A stretch of 43,017 nucleotides of DNA. It comes from Phenylobacterium deserti. GTDB taxonomy: Bacteria > Pseudomonadota > Alphaproteobacteria > Caulobacterales > Caulobacteraceae. The translations under genes and the position numbers were made by a program. The notes beneath the pieces are model-generated. The model was not told the origin of the DNA and did no database searches. It was given only the letters and a program-made list of their open reading frames with translations. Shown here one piece after another: positions 1 through 6,484 of the stretch (position 1 is the stretch's first letter; every line of letters begins with the position of its first letter). Location of the stretch: the NCBI GenBank assembly GCA_943332615.1, contig CALQQB010000037.1, positions 1 through 43,017 on the forward strand. Direction: 5' to 3'.

Positions 1-135
1 GCCCATCGGCGTCATCGACCCGCGCCAGAAACGATTGCGCCGTCTTGCCGTCGCCGCTCGCGGCGACGGCAAGACGGACCCAAACCTGTCACCCATCCCT
101 CCGGTCTAAAACGTCACCCATCCCTCCGCTGGACA
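1..135 (+). mobile_element. Probable right end of an IS481-like insertion sequence
   Basis: The stretch carries the motif GTCACCCATCCCTCCG twice, at 88-103 and 113-128, as a 25-bp-period direct repeat. It ends in ACA at 133-135, immediately beside the stop codon of the DUF3606 gene. IS481-type elements typically have short repeated transposase-binding motifs near an end that finishes in ACA, and their transposase reading frame runs almost to the end. A perfect 17-bp inverted repeat with a 4-nt loop lies at 40-56/61-77. The identification is from motif memory. The rest of the element is outside the window. Confidence 0.42.
2..109 (+). CDS. C-terminal fragment of a probable IS transposase
   Basis: An open frame enters from the left edge and stops with TAA at 107-109, giving 35 residues that begin PIGVIDPRQKRL and end in SPIPPV. 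The opening resembles the last strand of IS481-type DDE transposases (a GV-D-R motif) and the ending resembles their common SP-V terminus. No catalytic residue lies inside the window. The frame overlaps the direct repeats of the element end, as expected for this family. It could instead be the tail of an unrelated gene. Confidence 0.35.
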   Translation, partial: PIGVIDPRQKRLRRLAVAARGDGKTDPNLSPIPPV

Positions 136-136
136 A

Positions 137-319
137 CTACCGCTTCTTCCCCAGCTCCGCGGCGATGTCCTTGGTGTTGCGGCCGACCTTGCGATGGGCG
201 GCGGTGAGCTGGTCCTTGGTGACGCCCCAGCGTTTCTGCCAGTACTCCATGGCCTTGCGCTCGGTGAGGTCGAGGCGGTCCTTGTCGATGAAGCCGCGCT
301 TGTCCTTCAGGCCGGCCAT
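137..319 (-). CDS. DUF3606 domain protein
   Basis: This 60-residue protein matches the compact DUF3606 family: a basic N-terminus, then the conserved pattern with YWQKRWGVTKDQL (about residues 26-38) and AAHRKVGRNTKDI (about 40-52). These form a small helical domain of unknown function found widely in alphaproteobacteria. The ATG at 319 lies two nucleotides beyond the cysK stop, so the two genes are almost certainly co-transcribed and translationally coupled. The stop codon at 137-139 touches the probable insertion-sequence end, but the protein looks complete. It is the second gene of the cysK transcript; a role in sulfur metabolism is only suggested by position. Confidence 0.85.
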   Translation of the reverse strand: MAGLKDKRGFIDKDRLDLTERKAMEYWQKRWGVTKDQLTAAHRKVGRNTKDIAAELGKKR

Positions 320-321
320 GG

Positions 322-1392
322 TCAGGCCCCCGTCGGCGGGGTGATCTGCACTGCGTCGGCGTAGAGCGGCGAGGAGTGGAAGATTTCGACCTCGGCAGGG
401 GTCATCTCAGCCGGCACGTCGGCGAACAGTGGCGTCGACAGGTAGCGCTCGCCGGTGTCGGGCAGCATGCAGACGAGGGTGGAGCCCGCAGGCGCCGTTT
501 CGGCGACTTTCAGGGCGCCGGCCAGGGTGGCGCCGGCCGTGATGCCCACGAAGATACCTTCCTTCTGCGCCAGGTCCCGCGAGCAGCGCAGCGCGTCTGG
601 TCCGGCGATCGGCACGACCTGGTCGAACAGATGCGCGTCGATGGCGTCGCCGGTGAGCTTCGGGATGAAGTCCGGGGTCCAGCCTTGCATCGGGTGGGGC
701 GCCCAGGCGGCATGGCCCTCGGCCGGCGTGCCGTCGGCGTGGCGGGCCTGGTTCTGGCCGGAGCCGATCAACTGGGCGTCGACGGGCTCGCAGACCACGA
801 TCTTCGTCTCCGGCCGCTCCTGGCGCAGGACGCGGGCAACGCCTTTCAGCGTGCCGCCCGTGCCGTAGCCGGTGACCCAGTAGTCGAAGCGTTCGCCCGC
901 CAGGTCGGCGAGGATTTCCCGCGCGGTGGTGCGTGAGTGCATGTCGGGATTGGCCTCGTTCTCGAACTGCCGAGTCAGGAACCAGCCGTTGGCCTTGGCC
1001 AGATCGATGGCCTTGTTGACCATGCCGGTGCCGCGCAGGCTGGCCGGGGTGAGCACCACCTTGGCGCCCAGGAAGCGCATCAGGCGGCGGCGCTCGATTG
1101 AGAAGCTCTCGGCCATCACCACCACCAGCGGGTAGCCCTTTTGCGCACAGACCATGGCCAGGCCGATGCCGGTGTTGCCGCTGGTGGCCTCGATCACCGT
1201 CTGGCCGGGCTTCAGGGCCCCGCTCGCCTCGGCCGCCTCGATTACGCCCAGCGCCAGGCGGTCCTTGACCGAGCCCAGCGGATTGAAGGCCTCGACCTTG
1301 GCGTAGAGCGTGACGTGGTCCGGCGCGAGCTTGTTGATCCGCACCAGCGGGGTGTTGCCGATGGTTTCGAGGATGTTGGCGAACTTGGCCAT
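322..1392 (-). CDS. cysK: Cysteine synthase A (O-acetylserine sulfhydrylase)
   Basis: PLP-dependent beta-replacement enzyme that makes L-cysteine from O-acetylserine and sulfide in the cytosol. The PLP lysine is K43 in the GSVKDR motif. The substrate loop TSGNTG is at about 70-75, the phosphate-binding GTGGT loop follows around residue 178, and QFENEANPDMH matches the family's QFxNxANPxxH signature. At 356 residues it is about 30-40 longer than typical CysK; the excess is a C-terminal tail after the conserved DTGERYLST motif. The ATG is preceded by GGAAGG. The upstream intergenic segment is rich in inverted repeats (1487-1587) and may be a regulated leader. A closely related cystathionine beta-synthase-like enzyme cannot be wholly excluded, but no CBS domain is present. 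Confidence 0.93.
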   Translation of the reverse strand: MAKFANILETIGNTPLVRINKLAPDHVTLYAKVEAFNPLGSVKDRLALGVIEAAEASGALKPGQTVIEATSGNTGIGLAMVCAQKGYPLVVVMAESFSIERRRLMRFLGAKVVLTPASLRGTGMVNKAIDLAKANGWFLTRQFENEANPDMHSRTTAREILADLAGERFDYWVTGYGTGGTLKGVARVLRQERPETKIVVCEPVDAQLIGSGQNQARHADGTPAEGHAAWAPHPMQGWTPDFIPKLTGDAIDAHLFDQVVPIAGPDALRCSRDLAQKEGIFVGITAGATLAGALKVAETAPAGSTLVCMLPDTGERYLSTPLFADVPAEMTPAEVEIFHSSPLYADAVQITPPTGA

Positions 1393-1486
1393 GGGGTCGG
1401 GGCCTTCCGGTTGGGCGAAGGCGGGACTTAAGCCGCAGAGGCCTCGGGCTTCAACCGTCGGATGGCCGACGCCGACGCCCCCTGAG

Positions 1487-1587
1487 CGATCGGCGGTTCA
1501 CTTGGACCGCCGATCGTTCAAGATTCTTGCTCAAGACATCGACCATTCGTCGTGCCGAAACCGTTCCAACCCAAGCGACGAATGGTC
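1487..1587 (-). promoter_or_regulatory. Cluster of inverted repeats upstream of cysK
   Basis: Three structures lie between the stop of the secreted-protein gene (1615) and the cysK start (1392). Stem one pairs 1487-1497 with 1506-1516 (11 bp, 8-nt loop). Stem two pairs 1541-1552 with 1576-1587 (12 bp, 23-nt loop). Between them CAAGA-T-TCTTG-CT-CAAGA (1519-1536) allows two mutually exclusive 5-bp hairpins. No T-tract follows on the minus strand, so simple terminators are unlikely. The cluster could be a 3' end processing signal of the upstream gene or a structured cysK leader. Confidence 0.45.
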
Positions 1588-1614
1588 TGGCAAGGCGCCG
1601 GCGCGGGTCGATCG

Positions 1615-2706
1615 TTACTCGGCGGCGCCGGGCTTGGGCGCGGGGCCGGCCTTGGCGTCCTTCTCCTGCTGGCGCGCGCCTGCGAGCATGCCGGGCAGCG
1701 CATAGTTGCCCTCGTGGCAGGCGTATTCGTAGAGAATGCCCGTTTCCATGGGCGAGAACTCGTACTCGCCGCCCCACGGCTTGTCCCAGAAGCCGGCGTC
1801 CTCGACCTGGAAGGCATAGTGCAGGCGGGTCTTGCCGACGCGGGTGAAGCGCTCGGTGACCTTCAGGTCCTTCCACGAGCCCATGAACTGCTGAGTAGCG
1901 GGGATGTGGGTGGTCTCGACCACCAGGGTGTCGCCGTCCCACCAGCCGATCGCATCGCCCATATAGGGTCGCACATCGTCGGAACGGTGCTTGGCGTTCA
2001 GGCGCACGACCCGCAGGTCATGGACCATCTCCACCTCGATCAGCACCGAGTCCGGCGTCTGCAGCAGCTGGTAGTTGTTGTTGTAGAAGCCGTTCGGGAA
2101 CATCGGCGGGCCGGCGTTGCGGCCGAACGACAGGATGCAGCGTTCGCCCATGGAGCGCTGCTCGGGGTTGTCGAAGCCGCCCAGTCCGCCGCGGCCGCCA
2201 CCGCCGCCGCCGCCCGCGCCGGTCTTGCGGGCCGGAGGCATACCGTTGGCGGTGGTGATCAGCGAGGTGCGGGGCTCACCATGCACGCGCATGATGGTCG
2301 AGCCCGGGTCGAGCCAGCCGCGGTTGTAGCCGCCCACGTCGCCGCCGGCGGCGGCGAATTCCGGACGGGTATTCGCGGCGTCTCGCTTCGGCGCCTCGGC
2401 CGGGGCGTTGGGATCGGTAGGCTTGTTGCCCTCCTCGACCTCGGCCACGACCGCCGACTCCAGCTTCTTGACCTCTTCCGGCGTGTAGGTTTGGCGGCCG
2501 CCGACGCTCGGCGAGCGGGTCATGGGGGTGAGGGTGGCGTTGGTCCAGAAGCCCGACAGGTCCGGCTGGCCGAAGGCGTTCTTCGGCGCCTTGAAGGCTG
2601 CGGCGGGGGGAGCTTTGGTCATGGGCGCCTTGGCGTCGGCGGCGACCGCGGCGAGCGGGACGGCGCAGAGTGCGGTTCCCAGGGCGAGGATGAGGGCGCG
2701 ATGCAC
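1615..2706 (-). CDS. Secreted protein of unknown function
   Basis: The product is 363 residues with a clear Sec signal peptide (residues 1-22, ending AAVAADA), so it is exported to the periplasm or beyond. The start is a GTG at 2706 with GGAG about eight bases upstream. The mature part has an Ala/Pro/Lys-rich linker, a conserved-looking PDLSGFWTN motif near residue 49, a Gly/Arg-rich insert near residues 165-176, and a C-terminal half rich in aromatic and acidic residues (GWWDGDTLVVETTHIP, about 250-265). Proteins with the LSGFW and GWWDGDTLVVETT motifs are common in caulobacters and sphingomonads, but I know of no established function. It precedes cysK on the same strand with about 220 bp between. 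Confidence 0.85.
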   Translation of the reverse strand: MHRALILALGTALCAVPLAAVAADAKAPMTKAPPAAAFKAPKNAFGQPDLSGFWTNATLTPMTRSPSVGGRQTYTPEEVKKLESAVVAEVEEGNKPTDPNAPAEAPKRDAANTRPEFAAAGGDVGGYNRGWLDPGSTIMRVHGEPRTSLITTANGMPPARKTGAGGGGGGGRGGLGGFDNPEQRSMGERCILSFGRNAGPPMFPNGFYNNNYQLLQTPDSVLIEVEMVHDLRVVRLNAKHRSDDVRPYMGDAIGWWDGDTLVVETTHIPATQQFMGSWKDLKVTERFTRVGKTRLHYAFQVEDAGFWDKPWGGEYEFSPMETGILYEYACHEGNYALPGMLAGARQQEKDAKAGPAPKPGAAE

Positions 2707-2968
2707 GGCGGACTCCAGAGGCTAAAGATCGGCGGCTCTATACTCCATATTCGAATGCGATGACCATCGGACATAGGTTTCGGGACGGACACGCGACGGA
2801 GAGGTTACGTCGCGGACGCCATGTCTCGCGCCCCTATGTGCGGGAATGCATAGCGGTCCGGTGAAATCGCTGATCTTTGGGAAAGGAAGGCGGTGATAAC
2901 TAACGGTTGTCCAGACGGACGGCCCCGCTCCCCACGGGGTTGAACTTGAAGCCCCAGGTGTTTGTGTC

Positions 2969-3079
2969 ATGACCATTGCCAGCCTTTCGCGGATTGTCGC
3001 CAGGATCTCTCCCGCCTGCCTGACGATCGCGATGTTCGGTCTGGTGGTCGGCTTCGCGACGATGGGTCTCGTCGCCTAG
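2969..3079 (+). CDS. Small hydrophobic membrane peptide (36 aa)
   Basis: An ATG-initiated frame encodes 36 residues beginning MTIASLSRIVARIS, followed by one strongly hydrophobic segment of about 17 residues (about 17-34) and a stop. The short positively charged N-terminus followed by one hydrophobic helix suggests a single-pass inner-membrane peptide with its N-terminus inside. A strong intrinsic terminator begins 26 bp after the stop, and no other gene on the plus strand could use it, which argues that the frame is transcribed on its own. No strong Shine-Dalgarno is visible. I do not recognise the family. Confidence 0.55.
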   Translation: MTIASLSRIVARISPACLTIAMFGLVVGFATMGLVA

Positions 3080-3104
3080 CCGCGGCGCCCATCTCCAGTC
3101 TGGT

Positions 3105-3133
3105 AAAGGGCCCCTCCCCCGGGGCCCTTTTTT
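3105..3133 (+). terminator. Intrinsic terminator after the small membrane peptide
   Basis: AAAGGGCCCC (3105-3114) pairs perfectly with GGGGCCCTTT (3121-3130) around the loop TCCCCC, and the T-run continues to 3133. This is a textbook Rho-independent terminator on the plus strand. The left-hand A-run makes it partly functional on the other strand as well. Confidence 0.88.
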
Positions 3134-3219
3134 GTGCCTGAAGCCAGATATCGGCAGAGGAAGATTCTCTGACCGTTCTCCGCTAGTCTCCGCGGAATCT
3201 CGGGGGAGAGAGTGCGTAG

Positions 3220-4122
3220 ATGTCAGATGCTTTCAGCGCCAAGCTGGCGCTGGCTCTGAAGGCGCTGTCGTTGAGCCGTGGGCGGCTGGCGGCGGACCTT
3301 GGAGTCGATAAGTCCGTGGTTGGGCGATGGGTGACGGGGGTGGCGGAGCCTTCCGGGCACAACCTGTCACGCCTGACCGGCCTGATCGCGACCCGGATCG
3401 AGGGCTTCAACGCCCTCGACTGGGACCGTGGCCTGGGCGACTTCGCCGTGCGGCTGGGGGCTGATCCCGGCACCGTCCCGGGGCTGGCGCCTCAAGTGGC
3501 CCTGGCGGCGGCAGGCCTGCCGCTCCCGTTGCTCGACCAGATTCGCGCCACCACGGCGCTGCGCGGCGCGGCCTACGAAGGCTTTTTCCGCTCGACACGG
3601 CCGTTCACCCAAAACCCCGGCCGCTTCCTGCACGACCACGGCATGTTGCGGATCGACGACCACGGCTTGTTGTCGCTTAAGATGGGCACCGGCGGGCAGA
3701 TGGTGGAGGGCTGGTTCTTCCCGCTGCAGAACCAGCTGTTCTGCGTGGCGGCCGATGTGACCAGCGGCGCGCTGGTGTTCGGCATCTTCAACGGCGTGCC
3801 GGCGGCCAAGGCCCAGGTGGTGGACGGGCTGATCCTGGGCTCGGCCCTCGACGCGGGCCGAACGCCGACGGCCTCGATCATGATGTTCGAGCGCATCGGC
3901 GACCTGTCCGGCGACCCGGCCGCGGACGACGCCCGGTTCGCGGAGCTGGCGGCCAGCCACCCCGTGGCGCCCGCAGACTCGGTGTCAGAGACCCTTCAGT
4001 CGCACCTGGCGCCCGACGTCGGCCCCGCGCAACTGGCCGCCGGCGGCGACTGGGTGCTACGCATGCCGCTGGCCCGCTCGCTGGCTCGCGGCCCGACCTT
4101 GGCCGAGGACGACGGCTCCTAG
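3220..4122 (+). CDS. Helix-turn-helix (XRE-like) regulator with a C-terminal sensor-like region
   Basis: The product is 300 residues. An N-terminal lambda-repressor-like HTH spans about residues 8-52, with the recognition pattern RLAADLGVDKSVVGRWVTG. The remaining 240 residues form one globular region with no motif I can assign; it is long for a simple XRE regulator, so ligand sensing or dimerisation is plausible. The ATG at 3220 has a strong GGGGGAGAG Shine-Dalgarno. The gene stands alone after the terminator at 3105-3133. Its targets cannot be read from the sequence; the nearest downstream gene on the same strand encodes the glycine-zipper protein, 357 bp away. Confidence 0.85.
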   Translation: MSDAFSAKLALALKALSLSRGRLAADLGVDKSVVGRWVTGVAEPSGHNLSRLTGLIATRIEGFNALDWDRGLGDFAVRLGADPGTVPGLAPQVALAAAGLPLPLLDQIRATTALRGAAYEGFFRSTRPFTQNPGRFLHDHGMLRIDDHGLLSLKMGTGGQMVEGWFFPLQNQLFCVAADVTSGALVFGIFNGVPAAKAQVVDGLILGSALDAGRTPTASIMMFERIGDLSGDPAADDARFAELAASHPVAPADSVSETLQSHLAPDVGPAQLAAGGDWVLRMPLARSLARGPTLAEDDGS

Positions 4123-4253
4123 CGGACGCCGCCTGGGGCCAGTGCGCGCCGACGCACCACGGCGCATGCCAACGCACCTTCCCGCTACCGGCGACCGCGG
4201 GCCATATCGGGGGGCAATCCAGACCGCCACATGCGCGTCTGGGGGTCGCGGAA

Positions 4254-4391
4254 GGTCCGGCATCACCCGAACGGATCGGAACCGACAGCAGCCGCCTGCT
4301 TGTGCGAGCAGGCGCCTCCCCCGAGGGGCGGGATCCTCCTTGTGCGCAGACGGGAGGATCCTGTCGCTCGGGTGAACGGGCGCCTCGGACC
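4254..4391 (+). other. Nested inverted-repeat structure, candidate structured RNA or leader
   Basis: Within the 357-bp gap 4123-4479, four pairings nest without conflict. GGTCCG (4254-4259) pairs with CGGACC (4386-4391). CACCCGA (4264-4270) pairs with TCGGGTG (4368-4374). Inside these sit two hairpins, CGCCTGCT/AGCAGGCG (4293-4300/4307-4314) and GGATCCTCC/GGAGGATCC (4331-4339/4353-4361). Both hairpin loops contain TGTGCG. The segment lies about 90 bp upstream of the glycine-zipper gene. I match it to no known riboswitch. The rest of the gap (4123-4253) shows nothing else recognisable. Confidence 0.4.
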
Positions 4392-4479
4392 GGGTTCAGG
4401 ACCGGGACCGTAGGGTCACCTCCAAGATCACCGCAAAGACGCCGGTTTCCGACGCCGCGGCCGAGCTAGGAGTTGAACC

Positions 4480-4887
4480 ATGACCAAGACTTTCACCAAG
4501 ATCGCCCTCTGGGCCGCCGCGGCGGCCGCGGTCGCCCTGCCGGCGACCGGCGCCCTCGCGGCCAGCCAGACCCAGAGCGCCCTGCTGGGCGCCCTGTTGG
4601 GCGGCGTCGCCGGCGCGGCGGTGGGGCACGGCAAAACCGAGGGCGTGGTCCTGGGCGCCGTGGCGGGCGCGGTCATCGGGGCTGCGGTCGATCCCAAGGA
4701 AAACCGGCGTCACAACGACCGGAGCCGCTACGTCCAACGCGACGTCCGCCCGCACCATCAGGATACGGGGTACGGCGACTATGACGCCCGGCGTCGCGAC
4801 GACCGGGACTCCGCGTGGAGCCAGGACCGTTACGGATATGGCTCGAGCTACGGGAATGGCTATGGCGGCTACGGTGATCGCCGCTAG
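4480..4887 (+). CDS. Glycine-zipper 2TM envelope protein with a Tyr/Arg/Gly-rich tail
   Basis: The product is 135 residues. A signal peptide spans about 1-28 (ending GALAAS). It is followed by two small-residue membrane segments, GALLGGVAGAAVG and GAVAGAVIGAAVD (about 36-66), typical of glycine-zipper 2TM proteins related to the Rickettsia 17 kDa antigen / YmgG-like families. The tail (about 70-135) is low-complexity and rich in Arg, Asp, Tyr and Gly. The ATG follows a good AGGAG. A hairpin terminator lies directly downstream, so it is a single-gene transcript. The product is probably an outer-membrane or periplasmic envelope component; the function is unknown. A second, larger relative is encoded at 16514-17332. 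Confidence 0.85.
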   Translation: MTKTFTKIALWAAAAAAVALPATGALAASQTQSALLGALLGGVAGAAVGHGKTEGVVLGAVAGAVIGAAVDPKENRRHNDRSRYVQRDVRPHHQDTGYGDYDARRRDDRDSAWSQDRYGYGSSYGNGYGGYGDRR

Positions 4888-4898
4888 CTGGCGGGAGA

Positions 4899-4928
4899 GG
4901 GCGCCGCCCACACAGCGGCGCCCTTCGT
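4899..4928 (+). terminator. Hairpin terminator after the glycine-zipper gene
   Basis: GGGCGCCGC (4899-4907) pairs perfectly with GCGGCGCCC (4915-4923) around CCACACA and is followed by the T-rich TTCGTGTT. The T-tract lies on the plus strand, so it mainly serves the gene ending at 4887. The convergent minus-strand gene ends at 4932 and may use the same hairpin. Confidence 0.7.
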
Positions 4929-4931
4929 GTT

Positions 4932-5855
4932 CTAGGTCTTCTTCGCCTTCGGCGGCTTGGGCGGGGCCCAACCGGAGCTAGCGCCTAGGGGGACATTGCG
5001 CATGACGACCTCGATATCCTGGATCTGGCCCGCCTCGATCTTGAACAGCTCGCCGATCAGGACGCTGCGCGGTTCGCGTTTCAGCTGCTGGAACTTGCCG
5101 CCGACCGTGGCTGTGTAGCGTCCGCCCGGAATGTCGAACACCACCAGCGCCCAGATCAGGCCGCGGCTCTCGTCGATCAGCGGGACCCGACGGTCGCGGA
5201 TGCGTTCGATATAGCTGAAGCCCCCGAGGCCCTTGCAACCCTCCTGTGGGCCGCCCGGCCGATTGGTCGTCTTCACGCCGTTCTCATAGCGATTGCAGGT
5301 GGGCGCGGCGGGCACATTGGCCCCGCTCTCGGCCTCGATGCCGTCGAAGTAGGCGTTGGCGGCGGCGATCATCGCTTCGCGCGGCGTACGGCGGCCGGGG
5401 GCCAGTTCCTGGTCCCACTCCGGCTTGCCGGCCATGGTCTCGGGCGCGAACAGCGAAGCTTCGGAGCGTCGGGTGACCACCGTCTCGGCCTCGATGACCC
5501 GGTCGCCTTTCAGCTTCAGCCGCAGCGAATAGACCGTCGGCCCGCCTGCCGCGTCCGCCGCGCCATAGACGCCCACGGCGCCAGCGGCGGCCTCGATGAA
5601 GGTGCGGGTGTAGCGGACCCTGGTGATGGCATGCAGCTGGCTGTCGGCCAGGCGAATGTCGCGGCCGTTCTCGGTGACGCGGACGCCTCTCAGCACCTTG
5701 CCCGGATCGCCGGCCTGGAATGCGGCGAAGGCGGCGTCGCTGACCGCCTGAGCGCACGCGCGGTCACAGTCCCTGGCCTGGGCGATGTCGGCCGCAAAGG
5801 CGCCCACGCCGACGGTCGCCAGGACGCCGAGAGTCGCCAGTCGTGGTCGTCGCAT
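4932..5855 (-). CDS. Secreted protein of unknown function
   Basis: The product is 307 residues with a signal peptide (about 1-27; AADIAQA before the mature RDCDRACAQ). The mature protein has two duplicated-looking alpha/beta segments. The first (about 30-140) includes an FQAGDPGKVLRG motif and VYSLRLKLKGDRVIEAETVV; the second (about 160-290) includes AMIAAANAYFDGIE and a C-terminal beta-rich part ending near QDIEVVMRNVP. The pattern (a helix, then AGDP with a short basic turn, then strands) recalls NTF2-like/SnoaL folds and bacterial secreted proteins grouped as DUF8021, but I am not certain. Four cysteines in the mature part could form disulfides. The ATG follows GGAAG. It is convergent with the glycine-zipper gene. 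Confidence 0.8.
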   Translation of the reverse strand: MRRPRLATLGVLATVGVGAFAADIAQARDCDRACAQAVSDAAFAAFQAGDPGKVLRGVRVTENGRDIRLADSQLHAITRVRYTRTFIEAAAGAVGVYGAADAAGGPTVYSLRLKLKGDRVIEAETVVTRRSEASLFAPETMAGKPEWDQELAPGRRTPREAMIAAANAYFDGIEAESGANVPAAPTCNRYENGVKTTNRPGGPQEGCKGLGGFSYIERIRDRRVPLIDESRGLIWALVVFDIPGGRYTATVGGKFQQLKREPRSVLIGELFKIEAGQIQDIEVVMRNVPLGASSGWAPPKPPKAKKT

Positions 5856-6484
5856 CAGGTCTTCCTTCGCTGCGCATCGGTCGCGAGGTTAGCAGACACC
5901 GCGGCGCAGGCGAGGCTGCGTCAGCCTGCCGCGGCGTCCGGCCGTCCGGGGCGCCCGTAATTCCTCGTGCCGTGGTGCGCGTGGGGCGCGCCGCCGCTGC
6001 GTGACCTTGGATCTCTGGTTGGTGCGCAACACTACCCTGGATGGGAATTTTGCCTGCCGCCAGCAAGCAGAACGCCCACGCGGTTACCCTGGCCGGTGTT
6101 TTGCAGCGTCCAGCCTCAAGCTGCGGAACAAGGTCACCATGGGACACGGTTCAGCGACCTCCTTGGCGGTCTCCGCCTAGCTGCACGAGGAGTAGCGAAG
6201 ATGCCGGAGAGGCATGAAAAATCAGCCTTTTCGGGAGGATGGCCAGGCCGCTCGGGGGTCAGCGCCCCCGTGTGGCTCCCCTGCCCGGACAGGGCCCGCG
6301 TTCATCCGCGCCAAAGCGTCGCGCCGGCTGGGCGTTTAACGACTCCGCCACCAAAATGGGGCATTCATGCTGTCAGGCTGGATTCCATGGAGTCGATGCC
6401 AAGTTGTGTTCATAGAGTAGACGGTCAGTTGCGCTTAGACATCATTCCTTGGCCCGATGGCTCCGCTCACGGGACGGCCTGATC
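5856..6484. other. 629-bp intergenic region upstream of the PEP-CTERM gene
   Basis: No gene is well supported here. A 93-codon frame starting at ATG 6201 has GAGGAG upstream and stops at 6480-6482, just before the next ATG, but its codon use is not G/C-biased at third positions and its sequence resembles no protein I know. The segment must hold the promoters of the two divergent genes that flank it. No clear terminator or riboswitch was seen. Confidence 0.4.

Noticed and set aside
45..344. 99-codon frame across the insertion-sequence end and DUF3606
   Set aside because: It runs antisense through DUF3606 and has no domain; the reverse-strand DUF3606 is clearly the real gene.
2722..2976. 84-codon minus-strand frame upstream of the secreted-protein gene
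   Set aside because: Low-complexity, no ribosome-binding site, and it occupies the likely promoter region.
4278..4300. GGAAC that could be the -35 of a general-stress (EcfG-type) promoter
   Set aside because: No CGTT-like -10 follows at 16-17 bases.
6356..6371. Possible sigma-54 promoter (GG and GC elements) upstream of the PEP-CTERM gene
   Set aside because: The spacing between GG and GC is one base short of the required value and the rest of the consensus is poor.
6201..6482. 93-codon frame with GAGGAG upstream, ending just before the PEP-CTERM gene
   Set aside because: The ribosome-binding site and spacing are attractive, but third-position G/C bias is weak and the sequence has no protein-like character I can recognise.
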